64,000 bases of DNA from Ilyonectria destructans (GCA_020740775.1 JAHEWK010000022.1:62001-126000); one strand, 5' to 3'; shown: positions 32,440 to 43,320, counted from the stretch's first letter. Notes: generated from the letters alone by a model not told the origin. Numbers and translations are program-made.

Positions 32440-33335
32440 GCGCTCATTATGGCGTGTAATGAGGACGATGCGACGCTTCCGTGGGGAGCCAGGTCATGGG
32501 TGCTCAGGTTCTTCCTCTACTTCAGGGGTTGTAGAGACCATTATGCATGAGGGCGCTCTCGATGCGACTGGGCTGGGAGGAGGGCGCGGACTTGATCGCC
32601 CCTGCGACATGGTGGTATCTTGTTGCGGTTCTGAGTTGCGTTGGCGGTATGTCTCAGCGCCTACTGTTCGGACGTGCTCCCTTTATTCCTTGGATAGACG
32701 GCGAAACACGCCGTGGACTTTCTTCAGACGAGCTGGGCACTTAGTGAAGTTGGCGGCGAGAGTTCCGGAACAGTTGGCGCATGGTGGTGGGGCGTTGCAG
32801 ACTTGGAAGTCGTGGTTTGGTTTACCGCAGTTCTTGCACAGGGCTCGTCTGTGGCAGACACGTGTGGGATGGTAGTCCCAGCATATATCGCACTACTTAG
32901 GGTGGTTAGATTTGTTAATGAGTCTGGCCGGTCCGCTGTCGAACAGGCGCCAATATTTCTTGTTCGGCTCCAGGAAGGATACGAGTAAGGTCTTGGTTAC
33001 CGGTAGGAGATTATCCGAATTGCGTTGCGAGGGGCGTACGTCGGCGGGCTTCAATCCCGTCTGGGCCTCAACTTCTTCATTGACGGCAGTGTCGCTGTCC
33101 ACCTCGTTACCGTAGAGGTCTGTCAGTCTACGGGGATAGTCTGGGACTACGTAAGTGGACCACTTCTTGTTGATCTCTACAGCAGCGGCCCCTAGGTCGT
33201 CTGCCCACTCGGTTTGTGTCTGCACAAGGAGGTTGTGGGTGGTTATGTCGACTAATCGGGCACAAAAAGACACCATAGCAGGTTCCGGGTAGGCTACGAT
33301 GATAAACTTGTCAGCCTGCTGACCACCTTGCTATT
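32440..33335 (-). pseudogene. LINE fragment B, ORF1 only, inverted relative to LINE A
   Basis: Read leftwards the frame gives QQADKFIIVAYPEPAMVSFC, EINKKWSTYVVPDYPRRLTD, GLKPADVRPSQRNSDN and SFLEPNKKYWRLFDS, then the cysteine knuckles CDICWDYHPTRVC, CKNCGKPNHDFQVC and CANCSGTLAANFTKC, and KKVHGVFRRLSKE. This is ORF1 of another Tad-type LINE. Stops replace expected Gln codons (TAG after INKSNHPK, TAA after RRLSKE), both explained by C-to-T in CpA. A third TAG precedes QGGQQADKF at the 5' limit. Confidence 0.85.
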
Positions 33336-33410
33336 TTGTGTATCAATGATATCAAATGGCATTTCAAATCCGGGATCTTATATTTGTTGGATATGTTTGG
33401 CAATTTGTTT

Positions 33411-33430
33411 GATTTGATTTGATTTGATTT
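33411..33430. repeat. GATTT microsatellite, 4 units
   Basis: Four exact GATTT units between LINE B and the seven-helix protein gene. Confidence 0.95.
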
Positions 33431-33576
33431 AGGGGCAGCGCTGCGTCAGATAAGTACCCTGCGTCCTGCGTTTCGTATGAATTCCTCATCTCTATCCTCT
33501 AGTTATCAAAGATCATAGGTAGTGCCGGCTTACCACTTCTGGACGGGCAGCTGCGACTATCGATATAATTATTGCG

Positions 33577-34398
33577 TCAATCGATAGATCTCGTCTCGAT
33601 ATCGGTTCTTGTCAGATCAACAAGGCCGTTGAGGATTCTGAACTCGATCTTAAGCTTGATCGAGTAGGCCATCGCCTTATAGGCCGTCTGAAGCTGGTAG
33701 TGTCCCGCATACTCTAGCCCCAGGATCGGGATATCGACGAGGATGATGATGATATTCATGATAATAAGATGCCGCAGCATCCTCTTGCGAGCCGACTGAG
33801 TGTGCCATGTCGAATCGCGGAAGAGCTGAATAGTCGCGTAGATATATAATCCCGAGATTACTAACTCCTGCACGAAAAAGAGGCTAACGGTGATTTTTGC
33901 CTGCACAGAATAGACTAAGGCAAAGCGTTTGGCATGAGGTGAATGTATGCCGTATATAAAAATAAGACCGAGGACGTGACAGATGACGATATTGGTCAGG
34001 ATCATAGCGAGAACGAGCCGGAGGTGGCTGGGATTATGGTCGACGAGATGTAGCCGGGAGTATAGCACGACAGACTGCCCGGTCACCATGCAGACCCATC
34101 CGATAACGATGATAGTGGCATAGATGTATGCCACGGAGGGATTAACGCCTAATCCTTTTAGGAGCCAAACGATGCAGGTGGGTGGTATCCCGCATGTTGC
34201 GATAATGAAACTCCAGAAGTAGAGGCCACGGCGTTTCTTGAAGGTGGCGTAGATGATGACCGCAAGCTCGATGGCGTTGTAGAAGGCAATAGAGAGGAAG
34301 GCCACGACGGCAAACATGGTGCCCCGGTCTACAGACGAGCTGTTGATCATGCCATGGTCGATCTTTATCCTTTTGATGAGCGCAGACGTCAACTCCAT
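33577..34398 (-). CDS. Seven-helix membrane protein (DUF7703-like), 273 aa
   Basis: Intronless frame from ATG 34398 to the stop at 33577; the open frame extends upstream to a GTG but the first ATG begins MELTSALIKRIKIDH. Seven hydrophobic helices are visible, including MFAVVAFLSIAFYNAIELAV, GLYFWSFIIATCGIPP, IIVIGWVCMVTGQSVVLYSR, RLVLAMILTNIVICHVLG and ISGLYIYATIQLF. A KKRRGLYFWS motif after helix 1 and RLHLVDHNP after helix 3 fit the fungal family of integral membrane proteins labelled DUF7703. No function is established; topology suggests a receptor-like or structural role. The C-tail is short. The frame is undamaged although LINE debris lies 240 bp downstream. Confidence 0.8.
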   Translation of the reverse strand: MELTSALIKRIKIDHGMINSSSVDRGTMFAVVAFLSIAFYNAIELAVIIYATFKKRRGLYFWSFIIATCGIPPTCIVWLLKGLGVNPSVAYIYATIIVIGWVCMVTGQSVVLYSRLHLVDHNPSHLRLVLAMILTNIVICHVLGLIFIYGIHSPHAKRFALVYSVQAKITVSLFFVQELVISGLYIYATIQLFRDSTWHTQSARKRMLRHLIIMNIIIILVDIPILGLEYAGHYQLQTAYKAMAYSIKLKIEFRILNGLVDLTRTDIETRSID

Positions 34399-35947
34399 GC
34401 TACGTAGGAGCTGTCGCTCGCGTCGCGGTATCGCCGCAGGGTGCACAGGGCTGCTGATAATCGTCGCGTGTGATGACTCTAGTGAGGGTTAAAGATCGAA
34501 CCCCTTTCAGGCCAGCATAGGATAGAAGGGGAGATATGGGCAGTATCGTCGATGTATTAGCAAGTCGTTGGAGGGAAAACCGGTTGGAGAAAGAGTAAAG
34601 ATCGTCGTTTTGAAGGGAGCAGACGTACAAGCATGCAGCTGACAATTGTACCTCCGCGAACTTGAGGGACCCCGCGCGCGTTGACCAGTTTTCAGGAGGC
34701 ACCGCTTGGTTCGAACAATCAGCGGCCGCAGTGGCAGAGGCGCCTGCCAATGAGTGCTCGATTGTGACACCTCTTTCGAGTCTATGACAAGAACGTCCGG
34801 CGTTGGCGTAGGGTAAGAGAGGCACCTGAGATTACGTGGGAAGCTTATATAAACAGAGGTACCTTTATTTTCGCCCTAGTTAAGCGCCCCTTTCCTTAGT
34901 CAACGCACCTCCCTCGTCTGGACCGCCAGACGAGGGGGTAGGTCGAAATGAAGGCCTCCCTCCACAAGTACCTTCACTGTCCATGTCAACAGATCCCTGA
35001 GGCACAGACGGCAAATTGGGTACTGCAGCCGATGGACTGGTGATGTCTCTATAGGGACGAACCTTAGAATCACCGAAGCACAGATTTCAGGCGTTGAAAC
35101 GATTAAGCTCGTACTCAGTCGGAGGCATGTGATTGGTTCGGCGGCAGACACCAGAATGTATCTAAAAATCCATTCGCTTTGATGCTTCGAAACATAGCAA
35201 GGCGACCGCGGAAACTCTCGTGAGTGGCGGAATGCTCCTGACCGCGGAACCAACCTTTTTGTCTCGACCCAATTGTCATTGAACATTGCAGACTTGAACC
35301 GACCAGCGGAGTGTTCCCTACATGATGTGATTTAATAGCTTAGGGTTGGCGTATTGCCCCGGTTTCGGAAGGGGGTCAGGACCCTATCAGGGCTGTCCGT
35401 GTTGTCGACGAGGTGGAGCCATCTCCACTAGCTCCGGACTCCGCCACCCCAACCAGAGCTTCAGTCCTGTATCATGAGTCAGGGAACTTATTAATGGAGA
35501 AGCATGCCTGAGTAGTGTGCTCCGTCGGCCGTCAGTACTATGTAGTGAAGCAGCTGTCGGGTTGTCTCGCAAATGACTTGATCCTCACACCAGCCCTGTG
35601 GGGCAAACTAACAAGGCTTTTGGGTTATTGATGATCGATTGGTCGCAGCATTCTGGCTAGTCCGAGGTCTGCCTAGCGTGAATTGTTAGCTTCGCAAATT
35701 TCCACCCTTGCAACGAACAAGATGACTGACTGCTATGGAGATCCGTTCCAGACGCCCAGCAGTCGGCTCGGTGGAGACCCGAAAATCCGGGGAATACCGA
35801 GCTAAGCTGACTGGTTGCACGAATGCACACTAGATTAGGAGAGGAATACTTTGCGGGTCATTTAAAGGCTCCGTAGGCGAACCACGCTGGTGAAGGGTGA
35901 TCTTGGTCCTTTCGTCTTTGCGTCCTCGAGCCTCTGAGTGTATCGTC
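34399..35947. other. Intergenic stretch
   Basis: About 1.5 kb upstream of the membrane-protein gene. Several short frames but no motif. Confidence 0.45.
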
Positions 35948-36079
35948 ATGAAGTGGATTGTGCCTCTATTGGCGGCTCTGCTGCCGTGTTGGGCGACGGC
36001 GCCCAACACGGCAGCAGATATTTCGACAAAAGAGCTGCTCTCTGAATTGCCCCAGTGCGCGGTTCGCCTCTCCCGCTAA
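35948..36079 (+). pseudogene. CFEM-like secreted/receptor protein, N-terminal fragment (43 aa)
   Basis: From ATG 35948: a signal peptide (MKWIVPLLAALLPCWATA) followed by STKELLSELPQCAVRLSR and a stop. A helix ending in ELPQCA after a signal peptide is the beginning of CFEM domains, which would need seven more cysteines. Only the first is present, so the gene is cut off, or an intron follows that I could not define. A perfect hairpin (35978-36017) lies inside the signal-peptide codons. Confidence 0.5.
35978..36017. repeat. Perfect 18-bp inverted repeat with 4-nt loop
   Basis: CTGCTGCCGTGTTGGGCG, loop ACGG, then its exact reverse complement. It lies in the coding sequence of the CFEM-like fragment. 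Confidence 0.97.
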
Positions 36080-36819
36080 TCTGCCCAGTAGAGATCTGTC
36101 GGACGCGAGGGCTGCGGCGATACAGCTGATCGGACCGAGTTTAGGGCAAATGATAGGTATGAGCGATATGACCATATGATCGCCAATACAGAGATGTTCT
36201 CCTTGTCTTGTCTGGCCCTTGGGCCCCGACCGGAGAGGCATTTCCCCCTGATGCGGGCCGTGCCCGGGCCCTTCCACGGTCACCTGACCGTGGAAGTCAC
36301 CGGGAAATTCTCGGTAGGTTCTTTCCGTGGAGTTCCACCGTACAACCGGTCCGACAAGATCTTGCCTTGGCGATGCGATCACCAAATCCGACTGCCACTC
36401 CGACGACACCAAGTGCGTATGTGCCAATGAGAAGGTTTTACCGGTGGCATTAATATGCGTGTCTGAGGGCTGTTCAGTATGACGAACCAAAGCCAGACTC
36501 CCACTCGGATTGCGTCAGTAATTTCTAGCCTTCAGCTGGAAACAATAATGTCCGAATTTCATCTCCAATTTCGTTCCTCAAGGCTCTTTCTGGCCAACCC
36601 GCTTGCGGGTTGCGGCTCCTGTAAAACCAGGTGATTTTTGGGCGGCCTATAATTGGTCGAGAGCGAAAAAGTCACGCTGCAAGCCAGTTTTGGTTGAGCC
36701 CCTCTTTTTTCCCCGCGCCCGTGCTCTAAGGGATTTTTCGGTGATCCGCCGGATCCGGCGATCTGTCGGATCATCACCATTTCGCCCACTCGACATCAAT
36801 CGGCAATAACTCAGCAACT
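36080..36819. other. Intergenic stretch with palindromes
   Basis: Holds a perfect palindrome at 36271-36296 (CTTCCACGGTCA, two-base centre, reverse complement) and a smaller AACCCGC/GCGGGTT pair at about 36597-36612. No gene recognised. Confidence 0.6.
36271..36296. repeat. Perfect 12-bp inverted repeat with 2-nt centre
   Basis: CTTCCACGGTCA CC TGACCGTGGAAG. Confidence 0.97.
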
Positions 36820-37235
36820 ATGGCGCCGATTGATGAGCCACTTGCTTTCCTGAAGTTGCCGGAATCAGTTAATTGTACTGAGACTGCACGACTTTTCAAT
36901 TGCGACGAGACTAACTTGTGACGCCGACATCAAGGCAAACAACGGTCAAGGCTGTATGGTGACAGATTGTATAAGTCACGTCTGTCAAAACAACAAAAAC
37001 GGGATCTTATTGCCGATATTCATAAGCTTTCATCACATGGTATCCACGCTAGCCTACCTATGCTAAAGAACTTCACTCAGGATATCGCGAAAATCGAGGT
37101 CGTAAAGAGCTGGCCGTACACTTCGTTCAACGCAATCGTGATGAGCTCGGTTGCACCTGGTTCGATGTGTTGGACATCGCAAGGAAGAGAGATGATAATG
37201 TATCCAGGTATAAAGCTTACTTTGAGCTTGTAAGT
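36820..37235 (+). pseudogene. Pogo-type transposase relic, DNA-binding part only
   Basis: From ATG 36820: DEPLAFLKLPESVNCTETAR, an in-frame TGA, then RLSKQQKRDLIADIHKLSSH and MLKNFTQDIAKIE. After a one-base shift it continues FVQRNRDELGCTWFDVLDIA and YKAYFELV. This is the Psq plus CENP-B HTH region of a fungal pogo-like transposase. The catalytic core is absent. It differs in sequence from the two other pogo-type proteins here, so it is a third lineage. Confidence 0.7.
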
Positions 37236-37578
37236 TAATGTGCAAAGCCTCTATTTCGGTGCTGATGATGGAAAATCCGCGCGAAAATCGAGAAATACGA
37301 CATCCGGCCCTGTGTCAACCTAGCACCGATACACAAATGCAGATATTGAACAAAAGATCAGTGTAGATTGAGGACTAAAAGCCTGAGCTCCCCCTTATCT
37401 AAAAGGAGCGACGAAAGTCGGTCTCTTATACCTGTGTTCAGTCTGCCGATCTCATAGGCACCAGGCTGTTGCCTGTCGTTAGTGATGGTGTAGCGTTCAC
37501 GCTGACCGTGAAGCTATTCACGATGGTTGTGATCCTTGCCCTTGATACCCTCTAACAGTAAGCGAAGGTCTCCGGAGC
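37236..37578. other. Spacer between two transposon pieces
   Basis: No gene. The left inverted repeat expected for the following transposon (starting ACTACCCGTTGGC) is not found here. Confidence 0.4.
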
Positions 37579-39867
37579 TTGACACCTTACAACACACGAA
37601 GAGCTGCAAAAGCTGCTGTATCAACACCTTCAACGCGAGCCCTTGCGGCTCAATTACCTGCTTCAAGAGAGACCATTCGAAAGATCATCAAGTCAACTTC
37701 AACGTCCTTCAGTCCCCCGCTCCGCCGCGGCCGTCCCGCGCTTCTGACAGCCGCTGAAGATGCGGCTCTGGCTGCCTTCATCTTATGGCTGGAACAGTCC
37801 GGCTTTGCAGCTGAAAAGTCACAAATTGAAGATACGGCTCTAGGCTTCCTACGTGCTAGAGGTATTCAGAAGACCGAATTATCGAAGCATTGGTATCCTC
37901 GGTTCCGTGAACGTCATCCAGAGCTTCGAAAGACATTCTTGAAGGCTGTGGATAAGGCTCGCAAAGCATTCGAAGCTTCTGATGTTGAAGACATCAAGAA
38001 GTTCTTCTCTGATCTTGAGGATACTATCTACAATCACAATATCGGCCCTTCAGAGATCTGGAATGAAGATGAGTGTGGTATTCGAATTGGATGCCTTCGA
38101 GACCGGATTCAAGTCCTCGTATGCCGCACCACCCGCTCCCAACGCTTTGAAGTTGTTGATCCGTCGAACCGCGAGTCCTGTACGCAAGTTGGGGCTGCGA
38201 ATGCCCTCGGAACTAGCATCCCTCCCTGGCTTATCTTCAAGGCGTTGCCAACAGAGTCCTGGGCCGAAATTGACGCTATTCCAGGTATGCGGTTTGCCCA
38301 GTCAGACACCGGCTTCAGCAACCAACATATCACATTTAAATCGCTTCACTCTTTCAATACGTTTTCCTGGCTTTCTTCTTCAAAGGTCAAGGCAAAAGGG
38401 GTCTCTCTTACTGACTGGTTCGGCTGTGATGAGTGGCTTCGTGATGCTATTTACCCACACACTCAGTTGACTACGCCTCCAGTAATTCATGAAGAGGAAG
38501 AGAAGATTTACCGCCTGCTTATCATCGACGGCTTCTCCAGCCACCTAGGCTTCGAGTCAATTGAATACTGTATTCAATTTGACATCGTGATATGCATCCT
38601 ACCGTCACATTCAACACACCTTACGCAGCCCCTCGATGTTGGTGTTTTTCAGCCCATCAAGAACGCACATCAAAAGGAACTTCGAATATCTATTCGGAAA
38701 GGCAACCTAGGATTCAACCGCTTGCAATTTGCATCTACCTTCAAGCCAGTCTACACTGCCGGCTTCACAAAGCATAACATCATGTCAGGATTCGAAAAGG
38801 CTGGTATTTGGCCAACCTCACCAATACCTGTGATCAACAGGATCCTCAGCAAGCAGCGGGCACAGCGGAAAGCAATCCATCCCTCTGTGATGAAGCTTCT
38901 GCCTAAGGAGACTCGCTTTCAAGACGCACAGGATCAGATGGAACGCATCTTTCAGCGTTACCAGCAGGTCATGAGCTCTCCGACTCTTGAAGCTATCACC
39001 AACGTCCGTAACGTCATCGCCGAAGCAGCTATCATGAACCAAGAACGTGAGGTCTTTAAGGCAGACCGGCTTAGCCGCCTCGAGAAATATGGTCAGAGGA
39101 AGAGGCCCGGCGCCCGAGTCAGGCCACGCGGTGACTTCATCACAAGCGTTGGATTTCCTGATATTCAGGCTCAACACGAGGCATCCAAAGCAGCCGCAGA
39201 GGCTAAGGAACACTGTTCACAGCTACGTTCAACCCGTACGATCATTCTTCAAGAGATCAACGCGCTGAAGGCTCGCTGGAGAGAAGAAAACGAGTCATCC
39301 CTAGCTCAAGGGCAGCCAAGGCTAACCTGGAATCAGTGGCTTGATGTGACTGAAAACCGACCCCAATTTGAGACTCTCAGTACTCAAAGAAAGGAACATA
39401 ATGAGGTTCTTAGCCAACGGCCAAGGAAGGCATTTTCTGAAGCCCAAAGTCAAGCCCGACAGGCCCCAAGACCGATTATCGCGATGGACCAAGCTGCCTG
39501 GCCTGACAGCGACGATGAGGTCGAATTTCAAGGCCTCGGGCCGTTCCAAGATGAAGACGATGATATCGACCTCATCGGCCTCAATGACCTAGACGGCGAG
39601 GAGGTTGTGGGTGCAGTTACGCCGTTGGGGATGACTTCCTCGCCGCCTTTGGATCCCTTAGAACCAGCCGCTAACTTGAGTGACGATAACCTCACATTAC
39701 CACAACTTCCGGTCACAACACCAAGGATATCGGGCTATCAGCGTGTCAAGAACGTCATGAGGGCACTACGTGAGCAACAGGCCCTTGAGGCTGCGAGGGC
39801 AACATCATCATTACAGGGTCATACCAGGCAGCTTGAACAGGCCTCTAGGAACAGGCGGCTCAATTGA
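37579..39867 (+). pseudogene. Pogo-type transposase, 762-codon frame without an initiating ATG
   Basis: The open frame begins at a TTG; the first in-frame ATG comes only about 230 residues later, inside the core. Visible parts: an HTH (LPASRETIRKIIKS), a CENP-B-type HTH (KHWYPRFRERHPELRKTFLK), and the core motifs IWNEDECGIRIG, LLIIDGFSSH and QPLDVGVFQPIK, each with one catalytic acid. A long C-tail is rich in charged residues and ends with VMRALREQQ. A neighbouring frame upstream (PSNSKRRSPEL near 37548-37578) could be the original N-terminus after a one-base shift, or an upstream exon may exist. The core is otherwise undamaged, so the copy is young. It would catalyse cut-and-paste transposition if expressed. 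Confidence 0.8.
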
Positions 39868-40079
39868 GGCCAAAAGTGCGATTTCTACTATTTTCTATCA
39901 CTATCATCATTTTCTGCTGTTTCAAAGCTTTCCAACGGGCTACGTTACAGTCATATTCCTTTAGTAATGACTGTGTCGCAATATCTGAAAGATCATAATC
40001 CTGAAATGGTCCATTTCACCGCATTAAGGGACGAAAAGTGGGTGACAACGATTAAAGTCCCCGACAAGGGTTTTTGGCC

Positions 40080-40100
40080 CCAACCTCGGGACGAGGTTGG
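40080..40100. repeat. Subterminal hairpin of the pogo-type element
   Basis: CCAACCTC, loop GGGAC, GAGGTTGG. The relic at 27516-27534 has the same 8-bp stem with a different 3-base loop. Confidence 0.9.
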
Positions 40101-40133
40101 TAGGCGGCTTGCCCCACAATGCCAACGGGTAGT

Positions 40134-40874
40134 GAGGCAAATTCAGGTCGATGCTCGCACATCCTCCGTAGTACTAAGAGTGGAAACAGTCAGGGTTCTG
40201 TAGCAGAAGGACTGCTCGAATTGGGTTGAACCGAGGGCTTATGGAGGCATTAGAAATCAAGGCATTATGTCGATCGCGGCCATTAATGAAAGCGTGTCCG
40301 ATCCATCCCACATCCCGAGCTCCTTTTTACATGCAATGCGAAACTTCCGCATCCTTTTGTGAATTTCAGCAGATGTCAGGTCGGACTTGAAAACCTCGGC
40401 CTCGGCTAGTTTCCGGTTATAACGCATCTTCGTTCCGTCTTCGCGAGTTAGACAGCCTCTTCATTGCAGGGTTCGCAATGAGCCAAGCAAGCCGCCCTAA
40501 CTGAGTGATTCACGCGATGTAACCGTACGATGGGCGGGGAGACGCGCCGGTGGAGAAAGGCGGTCGAAGAATACGGTATCAGTGGGGAAACTGTAACGGA
40601 ATAAGATTGGGAGCGGGGAGAGATGCCGAAAGTGGAAAACCTTCGCGGGGAGAAGTGCCGAAGCAAATGAGAGTTGCAATTGTTCCGTAGTATGCAACAC
40701 TCAAGGCTTGTCGAGGCCTTATCCTCATGAGCATAAGTAGCTGGATTGGTAACACTCTCGTCGTCTCAGTCGCGTATCAGGAAGCACATGTTATTCCAGA
40801 GTTGCAACAGCCCGAGTCTCAAATCATCATACTCAGCCCGGCAAAGATACTTAATTTTCTCATACTACTGAACA
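40134..40874. other. Upstream region of the P450 gene
   Basis: About 0.7 kb between the transposon end and the P450 start; expected promoter. No other gene recognised. Confidence 0.5.
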
Positions 40875-42970
40875 ATGGCCTTGTTGCTCATATATGGCTT
40901 TGGAGCCTTTGGCCTCCTATGCTTGTATCTTGTGCAGTCGATTGTGTACAATCTTTGCTTCCATCCGTTCCGAAAATTCCCTGGCCCTCCGCTGGCGCGA
41001 ATTTCTAGGATCTGGACGCGACGCGCAAACTTTCAAGGCCTTAGGTACATGAAAATCCACCAAGCTCACGAAAAGTATGGTAAGTTATACACAAAGCATG
41101 CCGACTAGACTACACAGACGAGGTCAGCTGATTGGTGAGGTAGGTCCTGTGGTTAGAATTGGCCCAAATGAGCTCTCTTTTGCCAACCCATCGGCCATCC
41201 GAGAGATTTATATGGCTGGGACTTTCCAAAAAGAAGAATCGTTCTATGTGAGTCTTTTCTTGCTCGAGCGTCCGCGTATACTGCTCCTGCTAATTAACCA
41301 TGTCTGTGCAGTTCTCTAAGAGAGGGTATGAAGAAGAGCATCTTTTCAGCTTCCGGTATGCCTCTAAGAATCCTTTGTCGGCAAGAAGAGCTTACCATGT
41401 ACATTTACGTCATCAGAAACCCGAAAGCGCATAACCAACGGCGGAAACTATTATCGCGCGGCTACTCACAGAGTACTCTGTTGGGTGTTGAGCAAGAAAT
41501 TGCCACCAAGATACAAACGTTGCTCGACACATTCGCTGGAGAAGCTGCAGATGCGAAGCCAGTCGACATATACAGCTGGGTGCATCTCTTATCATTCGAT
41601 ATAGTTTGTACGAAGACCATGCGCTAGTCTAGTCACTGAACTGGCCATAAGACTAATAGATCTCAGATCTTCTCCTGTTTGGAGAAGACCCCAAGTCCTT
41701 GGAGTCGGGAGGAGAGCATAGAGTGCTGTCCTACTTCAGGGCGTGGAGACCCATCTTCATCTATGTAGGTACAATGGCATGATACGAATGGCACGCCGGC
41801 TTGGGTTTGCACTCCCGGCGGCAAATTGGTGAGTTTTGTGCACAGAGAGTACTAATATTCAATTTTGCAGAAAGAATTTTGGCCACAACTGGAGCAGTTT
41901 GGTATATACCTGCCCGGAAGTCTTGGGAACAACTTCCGCAAAGTCAAGGCATGGAAAGAGGTAAATTTGGGACTCAGGCTCTATCTGGGATCAAAAGCAT
42001 CTCACACATAGACAGTACTCAGTCGACCTCATCAGGAAATCCCGCCAGAATGCCGTCGTTACACCATTCTTCCGCTCCGTTCTCTATGGAGAAAAGGACG
42101 GGTACCTCAACCGACCGCTCACAGACTCCGAAATTGCGGAGGAATGCATGAGCGGCATGTAAGCGAGGGTCTTGACGTTGACCGAATTCCCAGCTAACCA
42201 ACTTCTGAGGTTCGGAGGCACTGGAACAACAGCAAATACCTTCATTTTCCTCCTGTGGGCTACGCTCCAACACCGGGAAGTGGTCAGCAAGCTCAAATCC
42301 GAGCTGAAGTCTGCTTTTCCGAGCACTAGATCGGTGCCAGACTACCAGGTAAGATGCATGAAAATGATCCAACTTATTGGACATCAAGTGATAACAATGC
42401 TTCAGACTTGCTCTCGACTACCTTATCTCCAAGCTGTGATAAACGAAACCCTACGCATGTATCCAACCATCGTTGCCATGCTTCCAAGAACAGCGACGCA
42501 TGACAGCATCGTTGCTGGAGTTCCGGTTCCCAAAGGAGTAGGTCCATCTCCCTGCCTTGAATCCAAGCTTACGCTTATAAAATCGGGATTAGACCATTGT
42601 AGGAATACAGAATTACACTGTACATCGATGGGAACCTGCGTTTCCCAATCCGGAAGATTTCAACCCGGATCGATGGCTCGATGACGAGAAGATGGAACAG
42701 AGAAAGGAGGCATTTGTGCCGTTCTCAGTTGGTGCTCGGAGATGCATTGGAATGAAGTAAGCGCTGGATTGTGTTCAAATTGATTGAGAGCTAATCTTTG
42801 AAAGTCTTGCACAAGTGGAACTGAGCAAACTTGTGGCAGCGTTTTTTCGACGATTTGACGCATCAATTAATCCGACTATGCGGCCGGAAGACATGAGAAT
42901 GTTCGACAACTTCAGTGCTGGCCCTGTCGGCCGTAAGCTGCTCCTACAACTGAAGGAGTCAGCTGATTAG
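40875..42970 (+). CDS. Cytochrome P450 monooxygenase, 498 aa, eleven exons
   Basis: Exons: 40875-41079, 41123-41247, 41312-41355, 41417-41607, 41667-41764, 41871-41960, 42016-42158, 42210-42348, 42406-42537, 42593-42756, 42805-42970; all phases agree. An N-terminal membrane anchor (LLIYGFGAFGLLCLYLVQSI) is followed by the FPGPPLARI hinge. The I-helix reads FGGTGTTANTF (the usual acidic residue is Gly), ExxR is at Glu359-Arg362 (NETLRMYP), the PERF-like region is NPDRWL, and the haem loop FVPFSVGARRCIGM places the axial Cys at 440. It should be an ER-bound haem enzyme oxidising a small molecule. One doubt: the 107-bp fifth intron contains a frame reading RMARRLGFALPAANW, which looks like the P450 segment missing at that place, so either a frameshift has been spliced around or the borders differ. 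Confidence 0.88.
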
Positions 42971-43107
42971 CTTGAGAGATGTAGGAAACGGGTAGTCTGC
43001 CTAACGCTGGTGTCGTATCTAGGGATCCTAAAACTGCTGTTGAGATATATTTGCATTTTCTTACATTTGTCTCTTATAGCGGCCCTTCAGGCCATTCATT
43101 CGCTAAG

Positions 43108-43320
43108 TGTTGTTGTGTCGCGCAGGGATGCTGAGTGCACTTGACAAAAGGTAGTTCTTATTGTTGTGATTATCTTGCAATCGGGGGACCTTTAAGACCT
43201 TATATCTTTGAGTGGTCCCTTCTAGGACGTGAGTCCTAGAAAGTCCTACGATCTAAGTTCAGGACTTCAAACCTTAACTTTAATCCTGAAGTTGATGGGG
43301 AATCATCAGTTCTCCCAACA
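43108..43320 (+). mobile_element. Solo LTR, copy C (213 bp)
   Basis: Starts TGTTGTTGTGTCGCGCAG, ends TTCTCCCAACA, with a perfect 5-bp duplication CTAAG (43103-43107 and 43321-43325). It is closely similar to copy B over its whole length. It sits between the P450 and regulator genes, that is, between two members of the gene cluster. Confidence 0.92.

Larger units (their letters stand above)
37579..40133 (+). mobile_element. Pogo-type DNA transposon, right part with long transposase frame; left end not found
   Basis: The right end is defined by alignment with the relic at 27485-28480: both share the tail, a hairpin and the terminal GCCAACGGGTAGT (to 40133). The left end cannot be located in the preceding 350 bp. 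Confidence 0.75.
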
